From the NCBI RefSeq assembly GCF_001936575.1, contig NZ_MSMP01000014.1, forward strand, positions 1-64,000: a stretch of 64,000 nt of DNA, given 5' to 3'. The notes beneath the pieces were generated by a model. The model did not search any database. It was given only the letters and a program-made list of their open reading frames with translations, and was not told where the DNA came from. Both the position numbers and the translations under genes were made by a program. Position 1 is the stretch's first letter. Each line of letters opens with the position of its first letter. Of the stretch, positions 44,891 through 53,647 are shown piece by piece. Source of the DNA: Tenacibaculum agarivorans (GTDB lineage Bacteria; Bacteroidota; Bacteroidia; Flavobacteriales; Flavobacteriaceae).

Positions 44891-44896
44891 AACTGA

Positions 44897-45238
44897 TTAC
44901 TTTTTTGCAGATTTAACACGTACTCTTCTCTTCTCAGCCCAAGCTGCTGCATGCTTGTCTAACTTTACAGTTAAATAACGCATAATGCTATCGTCACGTC
45001 TAAACTCTAATTCAAACGGAGCAATAACTTCTCCAGCTACTTTGTACTCGAATAAGTGATAAAAACCACTTTTCTTCTTTTGGATAGGATAAGCTAATTT
45101 CTTTAAGCCCCAATCCTCTTTGTGGATCATTTCTGCTCCTTTAGAAACCAAATAGTCCTCAAACTTTTTTACTGCTTCCTTTATCTGTCCTTCAGATAAA
45201 ACGGGATTCAATATGAAAACAGTTTCGTAATGATTCAT
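44897..45238 (-). CDS. rpsF: 30S ribosomal protein S6
   Basis: 113-aa S6 (NHYETVFILNPVLSE at the N-terminus, then KKLAYPIQKKKSGFYHLFEY and a basic C-terminus). It pairs with S18 on the small-subunit platform. The frame is open 26 codons further upstream, but a -7 box at 45265-45272 lies inside that extension, so I start at the ATG at 45238. First gene of the operon. Confidence 0.97.
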   Translation of the reverse strand: MNHYETVFILNPVLSEGQIKEAVKKFEDYLVSKGAEMIHKEDWGLKKLAYPIQKKKSGFYHLFEYKVAGEVIAPFELEFRRDDSIMRYLTVKLDKHAAAWAEKRRVRVKSAKK

Positions 45239-45264
45239 AATTATTAAATTTATTTTTAAGCGTG

Positions 45265-45272
45265 CAAATATA
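45265..45272 (-). promoter_or_regulatory. -7 box of the rpsF operon
   Basis: On the minus strand it reads TATATTTG, a full TAnnTTTG match, 26 bases upstream of the S6 ATG at 45238. It fixes the S6 start. Confidence 0.65.
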
Positions 45273-45350
45273 CATAATTTTTCATAGATAACACAACTTA
45301 AACAAACATATTTCATTTTGTTATCTTGCGGTAAATAAAATGTAAAATTA

Positions 45351-46247
45351 ATGGAAATACCTCAAATCCCAGAATTAATACACTACGCTATTCCTGTTTT
45401 TGTGATTACTGTTGTTGTTGAAGCTATACTAACTGTAAAAGTAAAACTTGAACATTATGAATTTAAAGACGCTCTCACCTCAATTGGAATGGGACTTGGT
45501 AATGTTTTTATTGGTTTATTTACCAAAGGATTGATTTTAGCTGTATTTTTATTTTTATACAAATATCGATTTTTCACTATTCCTTTTACTTGGTGGACAT
45601 GGCTGGTATTACTTTTTGCTGAAGATTTAGTATATTATTGGAATCATCGAATTGCTCATGAAAGTCGATTATTTTGGGCTAGTCATGTAGTACATCACTC
45701 TTCACAAAAGTATAATTTAAGTACAGCGTTACGTCAAACTTGGACTGGAAGTTTTTATACATTCATATTTTGGTTACCATTAATTTTGATTGGGTTTCAC
45801 CCTATTATGGTAATTACACAAATGAGTATTAGCTTACTTTATCAATATTGGATTCATACAGAAATCATTCAAAAATTACCAAAATGGTTTGAGGCTGTTT
45901 TCAATACTCCTAGTCATCACAGAGTACATCATGCAACAAATCCGCAATATTTAGATAGAAATCATGCAGGCATTTTTATTATTTGGGATAAACTATTTGG
46001 AACTTTCGAACCTGAAGTAGAGCAACCTGTTTATGGATTGGTTAAAAACATCAATACTTATAACCCTATAAAGATTGCTTTTTTAGAATGGTATAATATG
46101 TTTACTGATGTTTTTACTAGTAAAACCTCAGTAGGTAAAAAACTTAAATACCTTATAAAGCCTCCTGGATGGAAACACGATGGAACTGGAGTTCTTTCAG
46201 AAGACTTGCGAAAGGAATGGGAACAAAATCAAAAAAGAGAACATTAA
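45351..46247 (+). CDS. Sterol-desaturase/fatty-acid-hydroxylase family membrane protein
   Basis: 298-aa integral membrane di-iron oxygenase family protein. The histidine boxes are in place: YYWNHRIAHE (HX3H), HVVHHSSQKYN (HX2HH) and SHHRVHHATN (HX2HH), followed by a final DRNHAG. Four or five membrane helices surround them (first about 12-30). Family members hydroxylate or desaturate lipids, sterols or carotenoids. In Flavobacteriaceae, similar proteins act on lipids or carotenoids, but the substrate cannot be fixed here. It is transcribed alone and its stop codon lies inside the terminator hairpin. Confidence 0.9.
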   Translation: MEIPQIPELIHYAIPVFVITVVVEAILTVKVKLEHYEFKDALTSIGMGLGNVFIGLFTKGLILAVFLFLYKYRFFTIPFTWWTWLVLLFAEDLVYYWNHRIAHESRLFWASHVVHHSSQKYNLSTALRQTWTGSFYTFIFWLPLILIGFHPIMVITQMSISLLYQYWIHTEIIQKLPKWFEAVFNTPSHHRVHHATNPQYLDRNHAGIFIIWDKLFGTFEPEVEQPVYGLVKNINTYNPIKIAFLEWYNMFTDVFTSKTSVGKKLKYLIKPPGWKHDGTGVLSEDLRKEWEQNQKREH

Positions 46248-46264
46248 GTGTTCTCTCTTTTTTT
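46233..46264. terminator. Bidirectional terminator overlapping the desaturase-family stop codon
   Basis: AGAGAACA (46238-46245) pairs with TGTTCTCT (46251-46258) between an A-run and a T-run. It ends the convergent desaturase-family and outer-membrane protein genes. Confidence 0.8.
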
Positions 46265-47333
46265 AATTAATATCAAAACGTACTCCTAATGAAAAATTTC
46301 TTATATCTGTATTTTTAAAGAGTGGGTTTAAATCGTATTTAGCATACAACCCTATTCCTTTATAAGCTAGGAAACCACTCACCCCATAATTGAAAACATT
46401 TGTATTGAAATCGTTTTTTTGTACTTCTTCAACTGTTACCCCTTGTGGGTCTACAAATTCTAAATACTGACGAGTACCTAACTTAAATCCAAAGAAGCCT
46501 CCTAGTCCAATACGAACATCTTTATGGGTTTTATCTACTACCTCTCCATCTGGATACTTTTTGTTTTTAGTAAAGTCAAATTCTAAATGCATTGGAAAAA
46601 TCATTTGTACGTGTCTTAATCTACTTTCAGATAATGTATTTGTATCCACTACTAGATCTGTTTGATCTCCATTAACAAAATGATACCTATTATTATCTGC
46701 CCTTAAGTTATTCCACAGAAAAGAAATACCATATTTAAAATATGTTTTTGAAGGTTCTTTAGAAAAACGAGTTTTCCATGTAAATCCTAATTCATAAAAG
46801 CGTGATCGCCAAAACTCATAATTAGAATCATTTAATGAACCTAAATCATTATTTACAAGAACATTATTTACTCCTAAAGCAAAAACAAATTGTGTGGTCG
46901 TACGTTTATTTCTCCTTTTTCTTTTTCTAATTTCATCATCATCGTCATGATCAAAAAGTTTAAATTTAAAGGTTTTATCTCCTATTGTAAACACATCATA
47001 CTCGTCATCTTTACTACTTGCGATCTTTCCATTTGTTTTATCCTGAACTAATTGCTGTAACTTTTGTTCTTCTACACTAACTAATTCTTCAATTCTTTCT
47101 GCATGATAAGCTGCTGCTTCTTTTTTAAGCTTTTCTGCTTCAACATCAGTTATTTTTTTCTTTTCTAATTTTAGATTTATTTCCTTTACTTTATTTTTCA
47201 AAGAATCTTTTTGAGACTTAGTAATTTCATCAATTTTTTCTGAAATATGTTCTACTTCTCTTTCAAAAGTTCTTTTTTGAGATTGGACAATAGTAGTGCT
47301 CAGAAGCACTAATAAAATTAGTATTCTTTTCAT
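46263..47333 (-). CDS. Outer-membrane beta-barrel protein with periplasmic coiled coil
   Basis: 356-aa exported protein. The signal peptide (1-18, ending IVQS) is followed by a long Lys/Glu-rich helical coiled coil (about 22-95), a short acidic-basic stretch (DDDDEIRKRKRRNKR) and a C-terminal beta barrel of about 200 residues ending in VRFDIN. It is the last gene of an operon with an ECF sigma factor and its probable anti-sigma factor, so it may be the regulated output or an envelope-stress component. No enzyme motif. Confidence 0.8.
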   Translation of the reverse strand: MKRILILLVLLSTTIVQSQKRTFEREVEHISEKIDEITKSQKDSLKNKVKEINLKLEKKKITDVEAEKLKKEAAAYHAERIEELVSVEEQKLQQLVQDKTNGKIASSKDDEYDVFTIGDKTFKFKLFDHDDDDEIRKRKRRNKRTTTQFVFALGVNNVLVNNDLGSLNDSNYEFWRSRFYELGFTWKTRFSKEPSKTYFKYGISFLWNNLRADNNRYHFVNGDQTDLVVDTNTLSESRLRHVQMIFPMHLEFDFTKNKKYPDGEVVDKTHKDVRIGLGGFFGFKLGTRQYLEFVDPQGVTVEEVQKNDFNTNVFNYGVSGFLAYKGIGLYAKYDLNPLFKNTDIRNFSLGVRFDIN

Positions 47334-47383
47334 GATTGATTATATCTTAAAATTTAACTTAAAATTTTTAGGTCTCTCCTAGT

Positions 47384-48160
47384 CTATTTATTTCTATCTG
47401 CTATAGCAACGATTATGTTTGAAATTTTTACTCCTAAATTTTCTTTAAAACTTCCCTGAATTTCTTCGTCTTCTATTAAAGACTCTACTTCAGCCAATAT
47501 TGTTTCAGGGTTCACCTTTACATTAGATATTTTTAGTTGTTTTTTTATACTATCTAATACATCTCCTCTAGTTAACTCTAACTTAGCATAGTACTTTTTC
47601 ACCTCCTCAGGGGTATGAGTAACCGCATACAATAGGTCTTCACTGTTTACATGAATACGTTTCTCTTTAATTTTAGATTCAGTAAGTGTTTTTTCAATAG
47701 TTTTATTGTTTACTATTATTTCTGGAGTACTCTCGTAAACTACTTTCTTTGCGTCTAAAACTGGTTTCTCATTGATTCTAGCCTCTATTTTTTTTGTTGC
47801 ATATTTATTTTCTTTCGTATCTATTGATACTATTTCGTTTTTTTCAGGTATTTCCTGTTCAAGAGTAGTATCTTTAAAATTATTAGTTTCTTTTGAAAGT
47901 ATATCCTTTTGAACTTCTTCTAAAACAATTACTTCATTTTCTAACTCTTCTACTCCATTAATATTTATATTAAAAAAAACACCAATAATTAGACTAACAC
48001 TAGCTGCTACGGTAAGAGTTTTGTATAGAAGTAACTTTTTAGACTTTACCTTAGATTCTTCCAATGAGTTTTCTAAACGTTCCCAAGCAGAAGGAGAAGG
48101 TTTTAACTCTCTACTTTCTAACTTTTGTTTTATAATATTATCTATCTCATTTCCTTCCAT
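47384..48160 (-). CDS. Probable anti-sigma factor (single-pass membrane protein)
   Basis: 258-aa protein. The N-terminal cytoplasmic part (residues 1-43, IDNIIKQKLESRELKPSPSAWERLENSLEE) has the form of flavobacterial anti-sigma N-termini. One membrane helix lies at about 45-65 and a Lys/Glu-rich periplasmic region follows. Its start overlaps the sigma-factor gene by 14 bp, which supports a sigma/anti-sigma pair. There is no zinc-binding ZAS motif (HxxxCxxC). The call rests on context more than on sequence. Confidence 0.75.
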   Translation of the reverse strand: MEGNEIDNIIKQKLESRELKPSPSAWERLENSLEESKVKSKKLLLYKTLTVAASVSLIIGVFFNININGVEELENEVIVLEEVQKDILSKETNNFKDTTLEQEIPEKNEIVSIDTKENKYATKKIEARINEKPVLDAKKVVYESTPEIIVNNKTIEKTLTESKIKEKRIHVNSEDLLYAVTHTPEEVKKYYAKLELTRGDVLDSIKKQLKISNVKVNPETILAEVESLIEDEEIQGSFKENLGVKISNIIVAIADRNK

Positions 48161-48707
48161 TACTCACTTCATTTATTTTAATATAATTAGATTGTAACCA
48201 CTTGCGCGCTTTAAACAATTGTGATTTTGATGTACTTTCTGAAATACCAAGTTTCTTAGCTATTTCTGAATGCTTATAACCTTCAATGGCATATAAATTA
48301 AAAACCATTTTATAACCTTCAGGGAGCCTATCTATTAAGTTTTGAATGTCTTCTACAGATGTATTTTCTAGATTTTCAATAGCAAGATCAGAAAAAACAT
48401 ATTCTTCATCTGTAAATTGAATTGGATTCTTTTTTCTTAGATAACTGATACATGTATTCACCATTATCTTTCTTATCCAACCCTCAAAACTTCCTTGATG
48501 ATTATAGGTATTTATTTTAGTGAAGACTTTTAAAAAACCGGATAACATTAATTCTTCAGCATGATACATATCTTTCACATATTGTCTACATACATTAAGC
48601 ATCTTAGGTGAAAAAATTTCAAATAACTCTTTTTGAGCTGCTCTGTTTTGTTGCGCTGCTTTTTTAATTAAGTTCTTTTGTGATATATGTAAAGGTATGA
48701 TTCGCAA
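48147..48707 (-). CDS. ECF-type RNA polymerase sigma factor
   Basis: 186-aa sigma-70 family factor with region 2 (MLNVCRQYVKDMYHAEELMLSGFLKVF... then SFEGWIRKIMVN) and region 4 (LPEGYKMVFNLYAIEGYKHSEIAKKLGISESTSKSQLFKARKWL). It has no region 3, as in ECF factors. The start is a TTG at 48707; no ATG is available upstream of region 2. It overlaps the anti-sigma gene by 14 bp and leads an operon with it and an outer-membrane protein gene. The 400-bp upstream gap holds three copies of GTTAAACAAAA, which may be regulatory. Confidence 0.92.
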   Translation of the reverse strand: MRIIPLHISQKNLIKKAAQQNRAAQKELFEIFSPKMLNVCRQYVKDMYHAEELMLSGFLKVFTKINTYNHQGSFEGWIRKIMVNTCISYLRKKNPIQFTDEEYVFSDLAIENLENTSVEDIQNLIDRLPEGYKMVFNLYAIEGYKHSEIAKKLGISESTSKSQLFKARKWLQSNYIKINEVSNGRK

Positions 48708-49109
48708 TTGCTAATTCGTTTTTTTACGTCTTACAAATATAAAGACGGTATTTTTCAAAAAAGGGTTGCCTAGGTAATTAAAAAAAGAAAAACCTCCTAA
48801 ATCGGATTAGAAGGTTTAAGCTACATACACTGATGTAATTATCGGGGGAAAGAAATATTTTTTTGTTTCTATCTGCTTACATTGTAAATATACAATTTTG
48901 TTTAACTTAATAAAAGGGAAAAACACCTTTTAAAACATAAAAAACCAGCAATAACAGCCCTTTAAGTGGTTTTATGAATTTAGAAAAAAGTTAAACAAAA
49001 AACAATCTTCAAAACACAAAATACTTTAAAAATTCACTACAAAGGCATAATTTTGTTTAACGTTTAAAAGAAAGCAATTAAAAAAACGCACTAATTTTTT
49101 TTAAAATAC
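48708..49109. other. Gene-free region upstream of the ECF sigma operon
   Basis: About 400 bases with no gene. It contains a hairpin at about 48790-48816 (AACCTCCTAA/TTAGAAGGTT, one mismatch) and the 11-mer GTTAAACAAAA three times: on the minus strand at 48896-48906 and 49051-49061, and on the plus strand at 48990-49000. The right-hand copy overlaps TAATTTTG, a + strand -7-like box at 49048-49055 with no gene behind it. Confidence 0.5.
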
Positions 49110-50585
49110 TTAGAGATTTAGTATTCTATTTACTCTTTTTAATTCCTTTTTAAATATATTTTCTGTCACTTCCATAGTATAAAAAGGTGCCATTTCTTTT
49201 ACTATTTTTTTGTTCTTAGTGGCGTTTAATAATTCAGGAAAAGCGTGTTCTAAAACTTCAAGCATAATAGAAGTAGCTGTTGAAGCTCCTGGTGAGGCTC
49301 CTAATAAACATGTAATACTACCATCTTTACTACTCACAACCTCTGTTCCGAACTGAAGTTTCCCTCCTTTATATTCATCTTTTTTAATGATTTGTACTCT
49401 TTGCCCTGCTTTAACCACATCCCAATCTTCACTTTTAGCATTTTTCATGAACTTTCTTAACGCATTCATTCGATCTTCTTTATCCATTAACACTTGATGT
49501 ATTAAATATTTTGTTAAGGGTAAATTATGCCAAAATGCTCCTAACATTGGTGAAATGTTATCAAATTCTATAGACTTAAGTAGATCTAAATTAGATCCTT
49601 CTTTTAAAAACTTTGGACTAAACCCTGCAAAAGGACCAAAGAGTAATGCTTTTTTACCATCTATGTATCTTGTATCTAAATGTGGAGTAGACATTGGAGG
49701 ATCGCCGATACCTGCTTTACTATATACTTTGGCATTATGCTGTGCTATAATCTCATCATTATTACAAACTAACCATTCTCCACTAACAGGAAAGCCTCCA
49801 TAGCCTTCTTTTTCTTCTATTTCTACTTTTTGTAACAATAACAAACTTCCTCCTCCCGCTCCAATGAACACATGTTTTCCATCTATATTATGTTTAGTAC
49901 CTGTTTGGGTATGCTTCATTTCAACAGTCCATTCTATATCATTATCAGGATCTATATCTGAAACTTCATAATTACAATGCACAGGCGTATCAAACTCTTC
50001 TTCAAGAATTTTAAACAATTTTTTAGTTAGTTTTCCATAATTAACTTCCGTTCCTCTATCTATTCGAGAAGCAGCCATTACTTCACCTTTTTCTCTACCT
50101 TCTGTAATTAATGGAAACCATGCTTTCATCTCTTCTACATCTGTAGTGAATTCAATAGTATCAAACATAAAATGCTTTTGAAAAGCCTTAAAACGTTTTT
50201 CTAAATACTCACTATTTTCTTTTCCTGTAACCCAACTATGATGTTTTACTGGCATCACAAAATCATTAGGATTATCTATATACCCTTTCTCTATTAAAAA
50301 AGCCCAAAATTGTTTAGAAATTTCATATTGAGTACATATCTTCTCTGCTTTTTCAGTTTCTACAGTACCATCTTCTTTTTCTGGGCAATAATTTAGTTCG
50401 CAAAGGGCTGAATGACCTGTTCCTGCATTATTCCAAGCCGCAGAACTTTCTAAAGCTACGTTATCTAATCGTTCGAGAATTAATATACGCATATTAGGAT
50501 TTAACAATTTTGCCATTAAAGCTAAATTTGCACTCATTATCCCTCCTCCTACGCAAATTAAATCGTATTCTTTTTCGAAATTCAT
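49110..50585 (-). CDS. mqo: Malate:quinone oxidoreductase
   Basis: 491-aa peripheral-membrane FAD enzyme that oxidises malate to oxaloacetate and reduces the quinone pool, replacing or supplementing NAD malate dehydrogenase in the TCA cycle. It has an N-terminal dinucleotide fold (YDLICVGGGIMSANLAL), AAWNNAGTGHSALCELNY, the mid-protein FIGAGGGSLLLLQK and a C-terminal CLLGASPGASTATSIML motif. The length is normal. It is transcribed alone. Confidence 0.96.
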   Translation of the reverse strand: MNFEKEYDLICVGGGIMSANLALMAKLLNPNMRILILERLDNVALESSAAWNNAGTGHSALCELNYCPEKEDGTVETEKAEKICTQYEISKQFWAFLIEKGYIDNPNDFVMPVKHHSWVTGKENSEYLEKRFKAFQKHFMFDTIEFTTDVEEMKAWFPLITEGREKGEVMAASRIDRGTEVNYGKLTKKLFKILEEEFDTPVHCNYEVSDIDPDNDIEWTVEMKHTQTGTKHNIDGKHVFIGAGGGSLLLLQKVEIEEKEGYGGFPVSGEWLVCNNDEIIAQHNAKVYSKAGIGDPPMSTPHLDTRYIDGKKALLFGPFAGFSPKFLKEGSNLDLLKSIEFDNISPMLGAFWHNLPLTKYLIHQVLMDKEDRMNALRKFMKNAKSEDWDVVKAGQRVQIIKKDEYKGGKLQFGTEVVSSKDGSITCLLGASPGASTATSIMLEVLEHAFPELLNATKNKKIVKEMAPFYTMEVTENIFKKELKRVNRILNL

Positions 50586-50596
50586 TGATTTTAATT

Positions 50597-50604
50597 TAGA
50601 TTTG
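50597..50604 (+). promoter_or_regulatory. -7 box of the four-cysteine membrane protein gene at 50647
   Basis: TAGATTTG matches TAnnTTTG, 42 bases before the ATG at 50647. Confidence 0.45.
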
Positions 50605-50646
50605 AAGTAAATATATTTAGAATTAATTCTTTTAAAGAAAATTGTT

Positions 50647-51159
50647 ATGATAAAAAATACAGATCACTGCGCTTTATGTGATCTTAGTGAAGCACATTTA
50701 AAACTGGGATTAATTTGCTCTTTAACTAATAATCTTCCTATTTTTCATAAGAGTTGTTCTCCCATTATATTGAGTAATAGATTACAGGAAAAACTTTTTG
50801 AATTAGATCGACAGACAGAAGAGTTAAGTCTTATCAAATTTCAAGTATTACGCAATTTGTTCTTATATCCATTATTTGGTATAGGCATTTTAATTGGAGA
50901 TTATTTTTTCTATTTAAAATACATTAAACCTTATGGGATACTTAATACAGAAATGGGAATGTATTATAGTCCTTCAGCTTTCTTAATTTTTACTATTCTA
51001 CTTATTTCTGGATTAGGGTTTTTCGGAAAAGCAATTGGTCCTTTCTTACATTATAAGGAAGATAAAAGAGCGAATGAACTAGAAATTGAAAAAGTGTACA
51101 AAGTATTACAACTTTATCCAGTTAAAAACACCTTTAATACGCATCAATATCTAAAATAA
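50647..51159 (+). CDS. Membrane protein with an N-terminal four-cysteine domain
   Basis: 170-aa protein. Four cysteines at residues 8, 11, 24 and 37 (C-x2-C-x12-C-x12-C, with CSLT around the third) form a likely cytoplasmic zinc-binding knuckle. Two membrane helices follow (about 80-98 and 113-135). The protein encoded at 54612-55277 has the same cysteine spacing and the same C-x-LT and P-x-F residues, so the two share this N-terminal domain. The 3' end overlaps the convergent priA gene by 26 bp. Function unknown. Confidence 0.75.
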   Translation: MIKNTDHCALCDLSEAHLKLGLICSLTNNLPIFHKSCSPIILSNRLQEKLFELDRQTEELSLIKFQVLRNLFLYPLFGIGILIGDYFFYLKYIKPYGILNTEMGMYYSPSAFLIFTILLISGLGFFGKAIGPFLHYKEDKRANELEIEKVYKVLQLYPVKNTFNTHQYLK

Positions 51160-53611
51160 ACCGGATTGGACGAAACTCTTTTACTGCTTCAAATGATGTT
51201 TTAATTCTTTGAATTTGTTCTTTAGTTTTCACCAAAGATTGTTTCGGTGGAATTTTAATCATTAAATTTTTGATGTACTGATTTCGTATTCTAGATACGG
51301 CTGGTGCTGTTGGTCCTAAAACATTTTCTCTAAATACGTTTTGTAATGCTTTAACCAACCAATTAATTCCTTCGTCTACCTTAACATAATCTTTATGTTT
51401 TAATGTAATTTTAATCACTCTATAATAGGGAGGATAAAAATACTGCCATCTATCTTGGAGTTGTTCTTTATACATTTCTCCATAATTATTAGTAGAAACT
51501 TGCTGCAGTATTTGATGATACGGATTATAAGTTTGTATAGCTACCATTCCTTGCTTTTTAGATCTACCTGCTCTTCCTGATACTTGTACCATAAGTTGAA
51601 AAGCTCTTTCATGTGCCCTAAAATCTGGAAAATTCAACATCGTATCTGCACTTAAAATCCCAACTAAGGAAACATTCTCAAAATCTAATCCTTTTGATAA
51701 CATTTGAGTCCCTACTAAAACATCTATTTCTTGTGATTCAAAAGCCTCAATAATTTTCTGATATCCATACTTACCCCTAGTAGTATCAGAATCCATTCTT
51801 CCAATAGTATGATTAGGAAATAGCTCTTTCAACTCTAACTCTATCTGCTCCGTACCAAACCCTTTAGTATCTAATGAAGTGCTACCACAAGCTCCGCAAC
51901 TATTAGGCATTGCTCTTTGATAATTACAATAATGACATTTTAATTCATTTCTATATTTATGATACGTTAAGCTTACATCACAATTTGGACATTGAGGAGA
52001 ATGTCCACAAGTTGAACATTCTACAATAGGTGAAAATCCACGACGATTTTGAAATAAAATCACTTGTTCTTTTTCCTCTAAAGCTTCATCAATTAATTTG
52101 ATTAAACGATTAGAAAAATGCCCCGTCATTTCTCTTTTCTTTCTTTTTTCTTTTATATCTATGAGTTCAATCTTCGGCATTTGTACGTTACCATGCCTTC
52201 TGGTTAAATTCACCAAACCATATTTTTGTTGATCTGCATTGAATTTAGACTCTAGTGAAGGTGTTGCTGAACCTAATAAGATTTTTGCATTGTGAATCTT
52301 TCCTAATACTACTGCTGCATCTCTTGCATTATATCTTGGTGATGGCTCAAATTGCTTGTAGGAAACTTCATGCTCCTCATCCACTACAATTAATCCTAGA
52401 TTAGAAAAGGGAAGAAAAACAGCAGAACGTGCTCCTAGAATAATTTGGGCTTTTGATTTTGATTCTAAAACATTATTCCAAACTTCCACCCTTTCATTAA
52501 CAGAATATTTAGAGTGAAAAACAGAAATTTGATTTCCAAAATAATTTTGAAGTCGGGTAATAATTTGTGTAGTTAACGCAATTTCAGGCAGCAAAAACAA
52601 CACTTGTTTTCCTGTAGCTAATACTTCCTTTATTAATTTAGTATATACTTCTGTTTTTCCAGAACTTGTAACACCATGTAATAGCGTTATATCTTTCGTT
52701 TCAAATTCTTTTTTGAGTTCTGAAAGTGCTTTTACTTGATGTTCATTTAAGTTTTTTAACGGATTTTCTTCTCCTTTATATTCAACTCTATCTGTTTGAA
52801 TTTGATAAAACTCAAAGATATTTTTATCTACTAACGATTTTAATATTTGAGAAGAAACCTTAGCTTTTTCCTGTAATGTTTTCGCTTTTATTGGCTTTTT
52901 TTCTGTTTTTAATTGAAAAAAAGTCAATACGGCATCTCTTTGTTTTTTAGCTCTGGATAATTCAGTTAATAAACTTTGTAATCCTGCTTCTTGTCTGTAA
53001 TTTTCATGTAAACGAACATACTTAACCAGCTTAGGTTTATACGTTTCGTATATTTCTTCTTTAATATATAAAACCGACTTATCAATTAACTGATTAATAA
53101 CAGGAAAAACTTTTTTCTTATCTAAAATAGCAGTTACTTCATGGAGCGTGAGTTGTGATTGTCTTTGTAACGCTTCATATAATAAGAACTCTTCATCATT
53201 TAAAATTTCAACATTGGTAAAACTAGTATTCTTATGAATTATCGTTTCACTTTCTAATAAAAAAGCTGAAGGTACAGCTGCTCTATACACCTCTCCAATA
53301 GCACACATATAATAATTAGCTATCCATTCCCAATGCTTGAGTTGTTTTGAATGTACTATCGGTGTTTCATCTAAAATTTGATGAATCTCTTTTGGTTCGT
53401 AAAGTTCAGGTGGATTTTGGTGAATAGTAAAAACTAATGCCGAATACATTTTTGATTTACCAAAAGAAACAGCCACTCTCATTCCTATCTGTAAGAAATC
53501 AGCTTCTTCTTTGGTTACCGAATAGGTAAAAGTTTTAGCTATCGGTATAGGTAATATGACATCTATAAAATAAATACGAGAATACTTTTTTGCTACATCA
53601 AAACTAAACAA
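51134..53611 (-). CDS. priA: Primosomal protein N' (replication restart helicase PriA)
   Basis: About 825-aa 3'-5' helicase that reloads the replisome at stalled forks. An N-terminal DNA-binding domain (about 13-110) is followed by the helicase core with Walker A GVTSSGKTEVY, DEEH and GSATPS, a zinc-binding insert with paired cysteines (CSTCGHSPQCPNCD, CHYC, CGACG) and motifs V/VI (GTQMLSKGLDFENV, QVSGRAGRS). The start is uncertain. The longest frame uses a TTG at 53611, but a -7-like box (TAGTTTTG) at 53599-53606 lies inside it. By my recollection of homologues the protein should begin at YFIDVILPIP, where the codon before it is ATT (53575). Confidence 0.95.
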   Translation of the reverse strand: MFSFDVAKKYSRIYFIDVILPIPIAKTFTYSVTKEEADFLQIGMRVAVSFGKSKMYSALVFTIHQNPPELYEPKEIHQILDETPIVHSKQLKHWEWIANYYMCAIGEVYRAAVPSAFLLESETIIHKNTSFTNVEILNDEEFLLYEALQRQSQLTLHEVTAILDKKKVFPVINQLIDKSVLYIKEEIYETYKPKLVKYVRLHENYRQEAGLQSLLTELSRAKKQRDAVLTFFQLKTEKKPIKAKTLQEKAKVSSQILKSLVDKNIFEFYQIQTDRVEYKGEENPLKNLNEHQVKALSELKKEFETKDITLLHGVTSSGKTEVYTKLIKEVLATGKQVLFLLPEIALTTQIITRLQNYFGNQISVFHSKYSVNERVEVWNNVLESKSKAQIILGARSAVFLPFSNLGLIVVDEEHEVSYKQFEPSPRYNARDAAVVLGKIHNAKILLGSATPSLESKFNADQQKYGLVNLTRRHGNVQMPKIELIDIKEKRKKREMTGHFSNRLIKLIDEALEEKEQVILFQNRRGFSPIVECSTCGHSPQCPNCDVSLTYHKYRNELKCHYCNYQRAMPNSCGACGSTSLDTKGFGTEQIELELKELFPNHTIGRMDSDTTRGKYGYQKIIEAFESQEIDVLVGTQMLSKGLDFENVSLVGILSADTMLNFPDFRAHERAFQLMVQVSGRAGRSKKQGMVAIQTYNPYHQILQQVSTNNYGEMYKEQLQDRWQYFYPPYYRVIKITLKHKDYVKVDEGINWLVKALQNVFRENVLGPTAPAVSRIRNQYIKNLMIKIPPKQSLVKTKEQIQRIKTSFEAVKEFRPIRFILDIDAY

Positions 53612-53647
53612 AAATCACTACATTGTTAACATAATTGTGATAAGATT

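Noticed and set aside
51134..51159. Frameshift or fusion between priA and the gene at 50647
   Set aside because: The genes are convergent and overlap by 26 bp at their 3' ends. Both have natural stop codons, which is acceptable.
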